Origin: Aradus depressus
Lineage: Eukaryota > Arthropoda > Insecta > Hemiptera > Aradidae
Direction of reading: 5' to 3'
NCBI GenBank assembly: GCA_963662175.1
Contig: OY759223.1
Span: 10,580,249-10,644,248, forward strand
DNA: 64,000 nucleotides
Below the pieces are notes generated by a model. That model saw only the letters and a program-made list of their open reading frames with translations, did not search any database and was not told the origin of the DNA. Within the stretch, counting starts at the first letter, position 1. Every line of letters begins with the position of its first letter. The translations under genes and the position numbers were made by a program. Positions 32,571-43,272 of this stretch are shown here, in pieces.

Positions 32571-32992
32571 TACCTATGAAAACTATATTAAAGAGAGTTA
32601 AGGTATATAGTATTATTTTGCAGTTTATATGATGTCCTGATTTTTGGCAATCCTACCTCTATGTACTATGACCGGGTTTTTCGTCACATTTTGCCACTGT
32701 TAGCACGGCCTAGCTTGGGTACACACAATGCATAAGTGACTATATAAACATGTTAAGAAGGTGCCAAGGTTAGTGTCGCAACTGGCGGCCACCATGAGTA
32801 ACAGTGATTTTATTTTTAAAATGTCGTCCTTATACGGTCCTATTATGGAGAAGAAAATATTTCAATATGAACACAACAACAACCAAAAAAAAGTCGTCGT
32901 TAAATCACCGAGAATGTACTTCCCCAGTGTGAATTAAGAAAATAATACTAAGTTTTCTCTCTCTATTTGAAATTTGGCTGAAAACCAATATT

Positions 32993-33205
32993 GTTACTCA
33001 TGCTACCTGAGTGCTCTTTCGTCACTCTAGTGGACATGAGCTCAATTCAACTGTGGGAGTCCTCAATTTTGCTTATCCAGTTTTATATACGTAGGATAGG
33101 GGTCTTCAACGAGTACCTGACATCATGCAAGCTCAAGATCTTCGTTTAACATCCCATCCGAAGGAAGGCGTGCTCAACTTTTTTTTTTACCTCCCAGATA
33201 AAATA
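32993..33205 (-). mobile_element. diverged SINE, head missing
   Basis: Reverse copy from the LINE-like 3' part (tcgtcactctagtggacatgag) to the acctcccagataaaat segment. Old and diverged. Confidence 0.75.
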
Positions 33206-33465
33206 ACCAATTATCAGTATCTATAATTTATTGGCTTATCTTTATTTTCTTATATTGATCATAATATTCTTTATGCAGAAAATATTTTACGATTCGACCT
33301 CAGTCTTATATTCCTTGTTGTAGACTGTGACAAAGCTACAGCTACAAAATAACTAAATATTTTTATATTATCTTTAGTACATAAATACTAATTAAAGTCC
33401 TCCTTAAACTAATGACATATTATTATAAGTGATAAATTAAGAAATTAAAATATACAAATTATATA

Positions 33466-33560
33466 AGAGCACGCCATCCTTCGGATGGGGCGTTAACTGA
33501 AGGTCCCGGAGTCTACACGATGCCCCTGTACCCGGCCATGAATCACAATAACTAATTAAA
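33466..33560 (+). mobile_element. internally deleted SINE fragment
   Basis: gagcacgccatccttcggat joined to a remnant of the tail (ccatgaatcacaataacta). Confidence 0.6.
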
Positions 33561-33902
33561 TACAAATTAAATAATTCAGAAATTAATATTACACATTTAA
33601 ACAGTCTCAATTACAAATTTTATCAAAAATGTATTTTCTAAAAATTGTCTATAAAATTATTTAATAAAACATGAAGAGAATAAATAATAATATTAAATGT
33701 ATTTTAATTATTTTGAGTTGTATAAGGAGATTCTGAATTTATAATAATACATATTTTTCCATACATATTCTCTGGAGTAAAATTCTTATTCTAGACGTCT
33801 ATTTGCTAGGCTGTAAAGACCAAAAAATAAATTGAAAGAAGAATAAAGCTGCGAAATATATATATTATTCTAAATTTAGAATCTCTTTATATAACCTAAA
33901 AA

Positions 33903-34224
33903 AAGGGCGCCGGTAGCTCAGTTGTATGCGTGCTTGACTTCGTGGTTCAAGGTCGTGGGTTCATAGCCCGACCGAGGCCCTTAGTTTATTTTATCTGGGA
34001 GGTAAAATAAACTTAAGCACGCCGTCCTTCGGTGGTCCCGAGCCTGTACAATGTCAGGTACTCGTTAAAGATCCCTACCCTAGATGAATAAAAATTTAGG
34101 GTAGGCAAAATTTAGGACTCCCACAGTAGAGTCGGGCTCATGTCCACCAGAGTGACGAAAGAGCACTCTGGTAGGCGATATAACCTCGTAGTTAAAACCC
34201 GAGCATGAGTCATAAAACCTTACC
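33903..34224 (+). mobile_element. full-length SINE
   Basis: Target duplication TATAACCTAAAAA at 33890-33902 and 34225-34237. A short deletion removes gatgggacgttaagc from the centre. Confidence 0.93.
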
Positions 34225-34704
34225 TATAACCTAAAAAGTGATTTGTTCTTTGGGTTAACCGTGGTTTTGCTTTATCCGTGGTACCCATGGAGTTAGGTAA
34301 ATGCAAAGTATATCAAGGGGAATTTCAAAATTTTATTTAAATATTTAAACTAGCTTGGTGCCAGGGGCGCATTAGAGAGACGTCTCAAGACAGCTCTCTA
34401 TAACGGTTCTAGTATCAACTTTCTGAACTCTTTCTTAAAAGGAATGGTTCAAATGCGAATTCCTACATTCGACCTATTTTACAACATTTTTAGTTCCTGT
34501 CAGCCCAAAAATAAATAATATCGTCAGAGAAATCTCTAGAAGATGTGGTTTCTTTTCCAACCTTGGCCTAAAAATGAGCTAAATAACTTTTAAAACTAAA
34601 TTAGGCTGTATCTCGTTATAGTAAACTTGAATATTTTAATTAATATTAATTGAAATTTGTTGTTAAATAAACAATTTTTGGCCTAACGTAATATTTATTT
34701 TTTA

Positions 34705-35051
34705 GAGGGCGCCGGTAGCTCAGTGGTAAGCGTGCTTGACTTCTGAGCTCAAGGTCGTGGGTTCGTAGCCCGACCGAGGCCCTTAGTTTATTTTATCTGG
34801 GAGGTAAAATAAACTTAAGCACGCCGTCCTTCGGATGGGACGTTAAGCGATGGTCCCGAGCCTGTACGATGTCAGGTACTCGTTAAAGACCCCTACCCTA
34901 GATGAATAAAAATTTAGGGTAGGCAAAATTTAGGACTCCCACAGTAGAGTCGGGCTCATGTCCACCAGAGTGACGAAAGAGCGCTCTGGTAGTAGGCGAT
35001 ATGACCTCGTAGTTAAAGCCCGGGCATGAGTCATAAAAACCTAACCTAACC
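34705..35051 (+). mobile_element. tRNA-derived SINE, full length (type copy)
   Basis: Best copy of the dominant repeat family (over 30 copies). The head is tRNA-like, with an A box TAGCTCAGTGG and a B box GGTTCG(T/A)AGCC/GGTTCGAAACC, i.e. an internal pol III promoter. It is followed by a central part (TTTATCTGGGAGGTAAAATA, GTCCTTCGGATGGGACGTTA), a LINE-like 3' part and a tail CCTAACCTAACCT. Flanking target duplication: a 16-bp TAATATTTATTTTTTA at 34689-34704 and 35052-35067. The last ~80 bp match the C-terminal codons of the LINE at 16205. Confidence 0.95.
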
Positions 35052-35394
35052 TAATATTTATTTTTTACTTCTCATTTCTATACTTCGTAAAGTTTGAAAA
35101 GTAAAAATAAATGTAAGTTGGAGTCTGAAAGGCCGAAAAAAATGTGTTATTTAACCACTTTTCCCTTTTTTTCTTTTTCTCTCTCTTTTTTGTCTTTGTC
35201 ATTCTCTATTTTTATTATATTTCTTTTATCATATTTCCTAAATTATTCGATCATAATCAATATTATTCCTTTTTGGTTCATTTTACACATTTATATATTT
35301 TTTATCTTATTTTATTTTGTCTATTTTTATTATTCTTCTCTCTCCTCAAACTTTTCTATCTAGCTCCTATTGTCTAAAATTAATTTTATTTCAA

Positions 35395-35600
35395 ACTCAA
35401 ACTATACTTTTATTTCAAACTGCCGACAAGAAAAAACTAAATATCCAACTACGAATACAACGGACTCATCCACTTCCTCAAAGATGCAAAACTCTACTAG
35501 ATGTAGACACAATAGTCGTCGCTAATGGCACTGAAGTCGAAGCGACGTTAAATAAATATAATAATAAAAAAATAATAATAATAAAAATAATAAACCAAGA
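35395..35600 (+). mobile_element. probable LINE 3' end with (ATAATA)n tail
   Basis: The segment acactagatgtagacaca-like (actctactagatgtagacac) and gtcgaagcgacgttaaataa followed by (ATA)n/(AATA)n looks like a degenerate non-LTR 3' UTR. No protein motif supports it. 35150-35390 upstream is a T/C-rich low-complexity tract. Confidence 0.35.
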
Positions 35601-36009
35601 GTAATTATGAGAGTACTTTTATTTATTGATGAAGGACAAGAAAATTTAAAGTTTGTTTCCCATTGAAGTTTTTACGATTTCCAAAATCTTTTTTTTGTGA
35701 TACTATTTATCAGTATTATTAGCCCATTCATATGTGGTAGCCAAACAATGCTCCCTTTGTTGTTATGCTAAGTTGGGGGTCATTATCCTGTATTGAAGTA
35801 AGAATGTGGCAGAATAAGCTTTATCTATCAACTATTTTGCATGTGCGCCTGAATTGGACTGTTTAAAATATTTGTATCCTGTGATAACTGCCACTGATGA
35901 TGTCAACAGAGTTGAAAAAAGTCTTGGGTCATTTAGACATTAGCGTGCTAACCGATAGTAGGCGAAGTTCCTACTTATATATTAAATATAAGTTATTTTT
36001 TAATTCTCC

Positions 36010-37140
36010 AGCTACATGAGAGGTATAAGTAGGGGAAGTTATATAATCGGTCAGAAATTCGATTTTTGAGTTTTCACCAAAAAGACCCGGCACCATTCTT
36101 ATGGGAAATTTTGAGGAAATGTTCCTCGGGTCATGTAAATTGAAAGTCTTTATAGACTCGACAAGCGAAAAATAATATTTTTCAAAATTACTAACGTTTT
36201 TCAAAACTGAGATTTGTCATTAGATTAAAGTGCCAAATAATCAGTTTGAATGGCAATTTAGTCATTTTATCGATATTTATCAATGTTTACATCATTTTCT
36301 AACAACAATGGAAAATGTTTTGATGATTTTTTATAAAAAAAATATTCTGTAGAATAATACTTATATGCAGAAAGATTAGTCAAAAAAATTATTTATACAA
36401 ATAGTCTCCATACTTTATAGTTGATTATTTAGTCATTTTCTTTGATAAAGTATTGTCTAACGTAACTTATTAATTTCATATAACGAATTGCGTCAAGTGT
36501 GTCGGCGAGAGCGCTGCACTGAGCCTGCACAATTTTCATCGAAAGATTTGCCAAGTCGACGAATATTGTGTGCCTGAATACACCACTTTAGTTGAGATTA
36601 TTTTGAGTCCGATATTTCAGTTCAATTTTGCTATTATAATGCCGCCCCTAATAGGATTTAAATTCATTTCTTAATTTCGTTGTTAAACGTCGAGACATTT
36701 ACTATCTGACTGTAGATTGCATTTGTTTTATTTTCAATTATAAGCCCATGTTACTTGTTGTTCACGTGTTTTATTTTGATTTATGTTTGTCTGTTATTCC
36801 TTTGTCTAATACCCCGCGACGAAAGCGATTCTGATTCTCACGTTCTTAAAGCTAGTCGAATTTAGCATTATTTTGTCTTATCGAGTTGAGTGGCCGAAGA
36901 TCGGCCTGGCGCCCAACAGCTTTGCTTTTGAGCAACTTAATTGTGATATTAAAATTCTGCAAGTTTGGTTAATTTAGCTTCCGTTGTAACCAACGTTACA
37001 ATTTATAAAATTATTAAATTGCCATTCGAACTTATTATTATATCATATTTCGCCGGGAGCCAATTTCCCATAAGAATGGTGCGGGGTCATTTCATGTTTT
37101 CCGACCACTTATTCCAAAAATGAAAAAAAAACATCTATCG
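36010..37140 (+). repeat. repeat X (interrupted by 1-kb TIR element)
   Basis: Left part gaggtataagtaggggaagt ... gttttcacc; right part atttcatgttttccgacc. The insert is 36084-37088. Confidence 0.78.
36084..37088. mobile_element. 1-kb TIR element in repeat X
   Basis: TIRs GACCCGGCACCATTCTTATG and its near-complement to 37088, ~26 bp. Inner inverted pieces gtttgaatggcaattta (36247) and taaattgccattcgaac (37013). No recognisable protein; target duplication unresolved. Confidence 0.7.
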
Positions 37141-37219
37141 GTGTCTAGAAAAAAGAAAAAGAAGCAATAAAATAAACTGTGATGTAAAAACTACAGAACA
37201 TTCTTTTTAATGAATATAG

Positions 37220-37526
37220 GTTAGGTTAGGTTTAATGACTCATGCCCGGGCTTTAACAACGAGGTCATATCGCCTACTACCAGAGCGCTCTTTCGTCACT
37301 CTGGTGGACATGAGCCCGACTCTACTCTGGGAGTCCTAAATTTTGCCTACCCTAAATTTTAATTCATCTAGGTTAGGGGTCTTTAACGAGTACCTGACAT
37401 CGTACAGGCTCGGGACCATCGCTTAACGTCCCATCCGAAGGACGGCGTGCTTAAGTTTATTTATTAGAACCCACGACCTTGAGCTCAGAAGTCAAGCACG
37501 CATACCACTGAGCTACCGGCGCCCTC
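37220..37526 (-). mobile_element. SINE with central deletion
   Basis: Target duplication TTTAATGAATATAG at 37206-37219 and 37527-37540. The segment between the centre and the B box is shortened. Confidence 0.93.
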
Positions 37527-37653
37527 TTTAATGAATATAGAAAAGAGGTAAATTTTTTTATTATAATATAGGTAATGTATATTATATATATATCAAGGTG
37601 TTTAAAAAAACAAAACAAGAAAACATATAAAAAAACAGCTGTGAAATAGTGTT

Positions 37654-37875
37654 AGGTTAGGTTTTATAACTCATGCCCGGGCTTTAACTACGAGGTCATA
37701 TCTCCTACTACCAGAGCGCTCTTTCGTCACTCTGGTGGACATGAGCCCGACTCTACTGTGGGAGTCCTAAATTTTGCCTACCCTAAATTTTTATTCATCT
37801 AGGGTAGGGGTCTTTAACGAGTACCTGACATCGTACAGGCTCGGGACCATCGCTTAACGTCCCATCCGAAGGACA
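37654..37875 (-). mobile_element. 5'-truncated SINE
   Basis: Contains only the 3' ~220 bp. Target duplication GTGAAATAGTGTT at 37641-37653 and 37876-37888 shows the truncation happened at insertion, not later. Confidence 0.92.
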
Positions 37876-37889
37876 GTGAAATAGTGTTG

Positions 37890-38500
37890 AGTGGAGTCGA
37901 GTCGTGAGCTAGCTTTAAAAACGGTGCACTGTGAATTGATATGTTTTAAATAAAAATGAAGTTGAACAATTAGATGAAAGTTGACTGGGGTGAAGTTGAG
38001 ATGATATGTGGTAGAAACTTGAAAAGAAGGTACATTTGATTATATATATATTTTTCAATATGCCCAAACAAACAAAAAAAAGAAATAGTTTTTAGGTATT
38101 TAGTTTAATGATTTTGTTCCTTTTTAAATTTTTTGTTTTGTTTAATGTTTAGTTTTTTAATCAAAATGTGTAAATAAAGCAAATAACCCTAATATTTGTC
38201 CTCTTAAAATTATATTCTATTCATCTTCTCTGTTGTCCCAGTAGTATCATTTGAAAAATCTTGGATTAGAAATTAATATTATTTAAAATTATTAAAAAAT
38301 TGGTATCTCTTTATAAATCCAAGTGTAAAGTTTGTTAAATGGAATTTGTTTGTTGTATACGTGTACTTTCTTAAAAATTGCACGTCTTAAATTATTGATA
38401 ATATTTTTTTAGGGCAATTTTCGAAAAACTACTGTAGAAATCAAAATTTAAATAAAGAAAAGAGATCAAATTTCTACAGGAAATGTGGTAGCAAAAAGCT
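37890..38500 (+). repeat. repeat Z, copy 1
   Basis: Ordered blocks: gaaggtac, atatgccca, aataaagcaaataaccctaa, attatattctattcat, cttggattagaaattaata, aaaattgcacgtctt, actactgtagaaatcaaaat, atttctacaggaaatgtgg. Copies at 41290-41995 and 59640-60112 keep the same order. An AATAAA-type signal and length (~450-600 bp) could fit a solo LTR, but no TG...CA ends were proven. Confidence 0.75.
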
Positions 38501-38656
38501 TTTATCACAAAACATATAACATAGAAACGAAAAATCGGAGTGGGTGTAATGACGTAAGTCCAAAAGGAGCAAAACAGTAGGACGTCTAATCGATACATTC
38601 ATTTTATTTTTATTACAATTTGGCGAATCCCTTGTGTACATTCATTTTATATCTTA

Positions 38657-39259
38657 TTGGGTTGTCCGGAAATAAATGCAGGTTTTCATGATTGCATTAA
38701 ATCACCTCTCTATATAATAAACTGTTTACGTTTAACGGATTATTTCTTTGTATGGTTGTAAACACTTATTAATCCTCTTCCAAACAAAAATGTTTGTTTG
38801 CCTCTGTAGCATTTCACTGCTTGGAAATAATCCAGTTTGTACTAAAATGCCAAAGCGTGATTTTCGCCAAATTTCTTTTTACGAGTTTAAACTCGGTCGG
38901 AACGGGATGCAAACGGCCAGAAACATTAACGAAATTTGGGGTGATGGCAGTGTGAGTGAGAGCACCGTTCAACGGTGGTTTAAAAAATTTCGGCAGGGGT
39001 TTTCAGCCGAGATAAAAATTTCTTAATCAAAATTCGATAGAAAATACGTTTTTAGAGTTTCTTAATACTAAAGATTCAAAGTTCTATTCAGACGGCATAG
39101 AAAAGTTACTAACTCATTGGCAGAAATGTATTGAGAGTAATGGAGAGTATTTGTTTTAAAATTTTTTAAATCATTGTTTTTCAAAAATTGTTTCAAATCA
39201 TTTACTTTATTTTATATATTTTAAAACCATAAACCTGCATTTATTTCTGGACAACCTAT
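38657..39259 (+). mobile_element. internally deleted mariner, 603 bp
   Basis: TIRs TTGGGTTGTCCGGAAATAAA and the complement of AGGTTGTCCAGAAATAAATG, flanked by TA at 38655-38656 and 39260-39261. It keeps both ends of the transposase reading frame but not the catalytic domain. Confidence 0.9.
38847..39172 (+). pseudogene. mariner transposase remnant
   Basis: ATG at 38847 opens MPKRDFRQISFYEFKLGRNG, then SESTVQRWFKKFRQG, the helix-turn-helix DNA-binding region of a mariner transposase. After FSAEIKIS a stop occurs at the deletion joint; the following sequence in another frame reads NTKDSKFYSDGIEKLLTHWQ KCIESNGEYF, the transposase C-terminus. The DDD catalytic region between them (about 200 residues) is absent. 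Similar in style to the cecropia/irritans groups; group assignment is a guess. Confidence 0.88.
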
Positions 39260-39277
39260 TATTAAATTAAATTTATA

Positions 39278-39625
39278 GGTCAGGTTAGGTTTAATGACTC
39301 ATGCCCGGGCTTTAACTACGAGGTCATATCGCCTACTACCAGAGCGCTCTTTCGTCAGTGGTGGACATGAGCCCGATTCTACTGTGGGAGTCCTAAATTT
39401 TGCCTACCCTAAATTTTTAATAACCTAGGGTAAGGGTCTTTAACAAGTACCTGACATCGTACAGGCTCGGGACCATCGCTTAACGTCCCATCCGAAGGGC
39501 GGCGTGGTTAAGTTTATTTTACCTCCCAGATAAAATAAACTAAGGGCCTCAGTCGGGTTTTGAACCCACAATCTTGAGCTCAGAAGACAAGCACGCATAC
39601 CATTGAGCTACTGGCGCCCTCTTTC
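39278..39625 (-). mobile_element. full-length SINE
   Basis: Target duplication AATTTATA at 39270-39277 and 39626-39633, only 10 bp beyond the end of the mariner relic. Confidence 0.92.
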
Positions 39626-39739
39626 AATTTATATTTATTCATTAAAAATTGGCGAATCCCTTATATGGCTAAGTAAATTCATTTTATTTTTATTAACTTC
39701 AATTTATACTTTTTATTACAAGCCGCAAGAACCTATTAA

Positions 39740-40215
39740 GTTTCAGGTGAACCAGCCGAAAAGAAGGAGGATCGATGAGAAGGGCGTTCAAAAAAAAAAC
39801 CAAACTAACTGCCCATGTAATAATGAAATGTCATAGAGGGCGCCGGTAGCTCAGTGGTATGCGTGCTTGCCTTCTGAGCTCAAGAACGTGGGTTCGAATC
39901 CCGACCGAGGCCCTTAGTTTATTTTATATGGGAGCTTGTACGATGTCAGGTACTCGTTAAAGACCCCTACCCAAGGTGAATAAAAATTCAGGGTAGGCAA
40001 AATTTAGGACTCCCGCAGTAGAGTCGAGCTCATGTCCACCAGAGTAGCGCAAGAGCGGTCTGGTAGTAGGCGATATGACCTCTTAGTTAAAGCCCGGGCA
40101 TGTCATCAAACCTAACCTGAAATATCATATTTACATTCAAAATCCCTTAAAGATGACATCTATTAATTTTCAAAAGAATCAGCTGAAAGGAAGGATTAGA
40201 GATTAGATTAGATAT
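39740..40215 (+). repeat. repeat X (interrupted by SINE)
   Basis: accagccgaaaagaaggagg ... aactgcccatgtaataatga before the SINE, atatttacattcaaaatccc after it. Confidence 0.7.
39836..40117 (+). mobile_element. SINE inserted in repeat X
   Basis: Head intact, central deletion after TTTATATGGGAG. Target duplication TGAAATGTCATA / TGAAATATCATA at 39824-39835 and 40118-40129. Confidence 0.92.
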
Positions 40216-40404
40216 CAATTAAAAATGTAGTATATACGGTCGATTGTTTTTGAAGGGAGTGCAAAAAATGAATATATTCGTTGTTGGGACTATATTAACA
40301 TTGATTCACCGATCACCTTGTATTCTTCAGAACGGATGAGCTTCCTCTCATGTTACGAATAACGAACTGAATTCATGTTCGTTAGTAGGTATTCTAATGT
40401 AAGT

Positions 40405-40515
40405 TCTGTGATGTAAAAAACAAGTTCATTTGGAGAAAGAAGGGCAAGGCGATGAATAGAGAAAACATAGTTGCAACAGTGAAACATAGGGGAGGTCATA
40501 TAATGGTTTGGGGCT
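40405..40515 (+). pseudogene. Tc1 transposase catalytic fragment, opposite strand
   Basis: Plus-strand reading FIWRKKGKAMNRENIVATVK HRGGHIMVWGCMSS, the W+..G..+..ENI..TVKHGGG..MVWGC core of Tc1 transposases around the second Asp region. It lies head-to-head with the N-terminal half at 40529-40933, so the element has been inverted or joined from two copies. Confidence 0.82.
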
Positions 40516-40528
40516 GTATGAGTTCGGC

Positions 40529-40933
40529 TCACTCGAGCCTCTTCACTCTATTTCTCTCGGAGATGAGAGGTTTCTTCCTGGCCGCTCTGCTCCTAAAGCC
40601 AACTTCATGGAGGCGGTTCCTCACTGTCTGGGCTGTAACCACTGTCCCTGAGGATGAAGCGATGTCTGCGGCTAGTGCTGGAGCGCTAATAGATGGGTTT
40701 TTCCTTACTTTTCTAACAAGATGCCGTGTCTGTCGGGTGGAGAGGGCCTTCGGTCTTGCTGAACGCTTCTTATTGTCTGTAGTACCCATTTTAAACTTTT
40801 TCACAATATACTGCACTGTCGAGTGAGGACGATTTATCACTGTACCTATATCACGATAACTCATACCTTGCTTAAACAATTCTACTATACGATCTTTTGT
40901 AGAGGAATCTAATTCTTGTGATTTCCGACCCAT
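40529..40933 (-). pseudogene. Tc1 transposase N-terminal half
   Basis: MGRKSQELDSSTKDRIVELF begins at ATG 40933; two helix-turn-helix units follow (MSYRDIGTVINRPHSTVQYI and VRKNPSISAPALAADI) around a SARPKALSTR linker in place of the GRPR hook, then TAQTVRNRLHEVGFRSRAAR KKPLIS. The frame is intact for 134 codons and stops at the junction with a plus-strand fragment of the same transposase. The DDE catalytic part is missing. Confidence 0.88.
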
Positions 40934-41225
40934 CTCTCACTACTAGATGAACTAAACTGATGACATCAACATATTTTTATAGCAACAATGTCCTTAATCC
41001 TCAACCTCATGTTCAATCATCTCAATAATCTCTTTTAATGCTTAATAAAACAAAATATTATCACAATTACTTCTGTTCCAATACTTTCTTTGCCTTGAAA
41101 AATTAGTTTTTTTTACATTTTCTTAATTATACTTATTTTTAAATTTTTTTAACTGCATCTATATATTTGTTGTTAAATGTATATAACTTATGAACTTTGT
41201 TGAAATAAAAATGCAAGAGTAAAAT

Positions 41226-41264
41226 AAAAAAAACTGAGTCTACGAATACTTTTTTTGGCGATGG
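41226..41264 (-). mobile_element. Tc1 element terminal repeat
   Basis: Minus strand starts, after TA, CCATCGCCAAAAAAAGTATT CGTAGACTCAG, similar in plan to the TIR at 24315. It is the 5' end of the rearranged Tc1 copy. Confidence 0.65.
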
Positions 41265-41289
41265 TATTACAAAATCATTTATTATTATT

Positions 41290-41995
41290 TGTATAAAAAC
41301 AGCTGTTAGGAGTGAAGTAACTTAAATAGTGAATAAATAAACAAAAATGGACTAGTCTCATTTTGTTTTAAAATGTAATGTGAACAACCAATGAATGGAC
41401 AACAAAAGACGACGATCAGCTGCTTTAAATAGTGTGGAACAGTCTAAGTCGAGATGTGGAGGTGGACAATCTAGAGAGAGAAGTGTTTCTAGGGTTAAGG
41501 TGTAGTGAACCAGTCTAAGCGAGAGAAGATGTAGAGGAGATGTAGGAGGGAAAATTATAACATTGGAAGTACGTAGAAGGGAAAAGGTACTTTTTATTTA
41601 TATGTATATATGCCCAAAATATAAAAGAATTATAAATAATGGCCACTATAAAACAGAAAAAAGACTGATATAGTTTTAAGTAATTAGTTTGTAAGATTTA
41701 TTTTTGTAAAATAATTTCATTTTTTTTTTATTTTTCATATTAGTTATTAAATTTATAATATAGATTAAATAAACCCAATAGTTGTTCTCTTATTCTATGC
41801 TATTCATTTTTCCTGTGAACCCAGTAATCATTTATACATTTGGATTAGATTGAACATTTTTGCAAATTTAGGAAAATAATATGGCATCTCATTATTATAT
41901 TTAGAAGAAATATTTGTTTAGAGATCTTTTCGGAAATTACTGTAGAAATCAAAATTTAGTAGAAGACCAGCCATAATTTCTACAAGAAATATGGT
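41290..41995 (+). repeat. repeat Z, copy 2
   Basis: Longest copy, with an additional 5' part (gtgtggaacagtctaagtcg agatg ...). Same order of blocks as 37890-38500. Confidence 0.75.
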
Positions 41996-42049
41996 AATTT
42001 TATTATTTGTTTATTTATTTTGTTTTAGATAATTTTCTTTATCACATAC

Positions 42050-42175
42050 CATTGACTCACCGATGACCGATTCTTCTGATATTATCATATTATTAAAATC
42101 GGATGGGCTTCCTCTCATGTTATGAATTACTTACGAACTGAATTTATTTTCGTTAGTAGTTATTCTCATGTAAGT
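42050..42175 (+). repeat. short repeat W (second copy at 40303-40403)
   Basis: gggcttcctctcatgttatg aat and actgaatttattttcgttag tag are shared with 40303-40403; nature unknown. Confidence 0.65.
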
Positions 42176-42464
42176 TCACACTTTAGAAAATAGCTGTATA
42201 TTTATGAATAACGTTCACTGACTGATGCAGAATTTTGTTATGTAACTGACTTTACCTACCTGTTATAATTACGGTGGAACAGATTGTCACTGTTTGAGTA
42301 ACCTTGGCATATTCGTTTTTTTTTTGTTCTCATCACAACGACATCAAATATCATGTACAAAATCAAATTTTCAGATGAAAAATGTTGAAAATAAAAACTA
42401 GAATATAATTAAAGACAAATGTCGTCGGTGAGTTTGCGAATTTGTTCTTTTTTGAAAAATTAAT

Positions 42465-42725
42465 ATGTCACCATCGGCCGATTTCACTGAAATGTAGGTC
42501 ACATCTGTAGTTATTGAGATTTTAGTCTCCCCCCTCCCACTTTGGCCGATTTGTCTATAAACGAATGGATGTTGTCCTGAAGAGGTTCTGGATTCATATA
42601 TAATATTTCCTGAAAAGAAAGAAAATTTACCAATTGGTTTTTAATCATATGGGTAAATTGGTTTTAGGGGAGAGCGAAAACCCAGTTAATTCGCACTGGG
42701 GAAGTACATTCCCAATAATTACCAT
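42465..42725 (-). repeat. repeat X fragment
   Basis: ggccgatttcactgaaatgt, ggccgatttgtctataaacg and the end gcactggggaagtacattcc. Confidence 0.75.
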
Positions 42726-42817
42726 CGATTAATGTTTTTAAACTGCGTTTTACGCATTTGTTGTTTCGGCATTAATTTTAAATGTTAACATTTTTTCTAT
42801 TTTTATTATTACAGTAA

Positions 42818-43025
42818 AAATCGTTTATAAGAACATCCAAGTCTGAACTTGGTTCTTAAACCCGATAGTTGCTATATCCGGTAATCATTTTTTTTTTGTT
42901 TGATTATCGATCCATTTTTTGAAACTTGAAGCCTATTTCCTCTGGAACTACATTTAAGGGGTTGAAATTAGCAACCGCATTTTGCAAAATCATTTGGTTT
43001 TGCTTCCAAAATTGGTCCATTTACT
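42818..43025 (-). mobile_element. Tigger-like element end, truncated copy
   Basis: Same as the left ~200 bp of the element at 43273 (CAGTAAAAATCGTTTATAAG, then ggaactacatttaaggggtt). It breaks off at 43025 against a Harbinger-like exon. Confidence 0.75.
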
Positions 43026-43029
43026 ACTT

Positions 43030-43173
43030 ACTGGCAGTAACCCTTCGTTTGTTGGCTAGCGAGATTCATTGACAAGACTACAATACCTTTTCAAAATCTC
43101 CAAACAGTGCATTAGTATTTTTGTACCAGAGGTGTGCAATGCCATCATTGAAGGATTGAAAGAACACTTGCAG
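43030..43173 (+). pseudogene. PIF/Harbinger nuclease exon fragment
   Basis: Plus-strand reading LAVTLRLLASEIH and, one frameshift later, LQYLFKISKQCISIFVPEVC NAIIEGLKEHLQ. The TLR.LA ... L...FKIS..TIS..VPEVC.AI...L pattern is the N-terminal half of HARBI1-type nucleases. The fragment ends exactly at CAG|GTAAGT (43171-43179), a consensus splice donor, as expected for an exon edge. No catalytic DDE part is visible downstream. Confidence 0.72.
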
Positions 43174-43272
43174 GTAAGTTGTCGTTATTAAGTTTATTAT
43201 ATCAAAATATGAAAACTGTTGAACATTTTATAAGTAAATAAGTAAAGGTTATTGTTATTAAAATATCGAAAT

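Noticed and set aside
32735..32800. TATATAAA followed by an ATG-containing GC-richer stretch as a promoter
   Set aside because: TATA-like strings are abundant here and no coding sequence follows.
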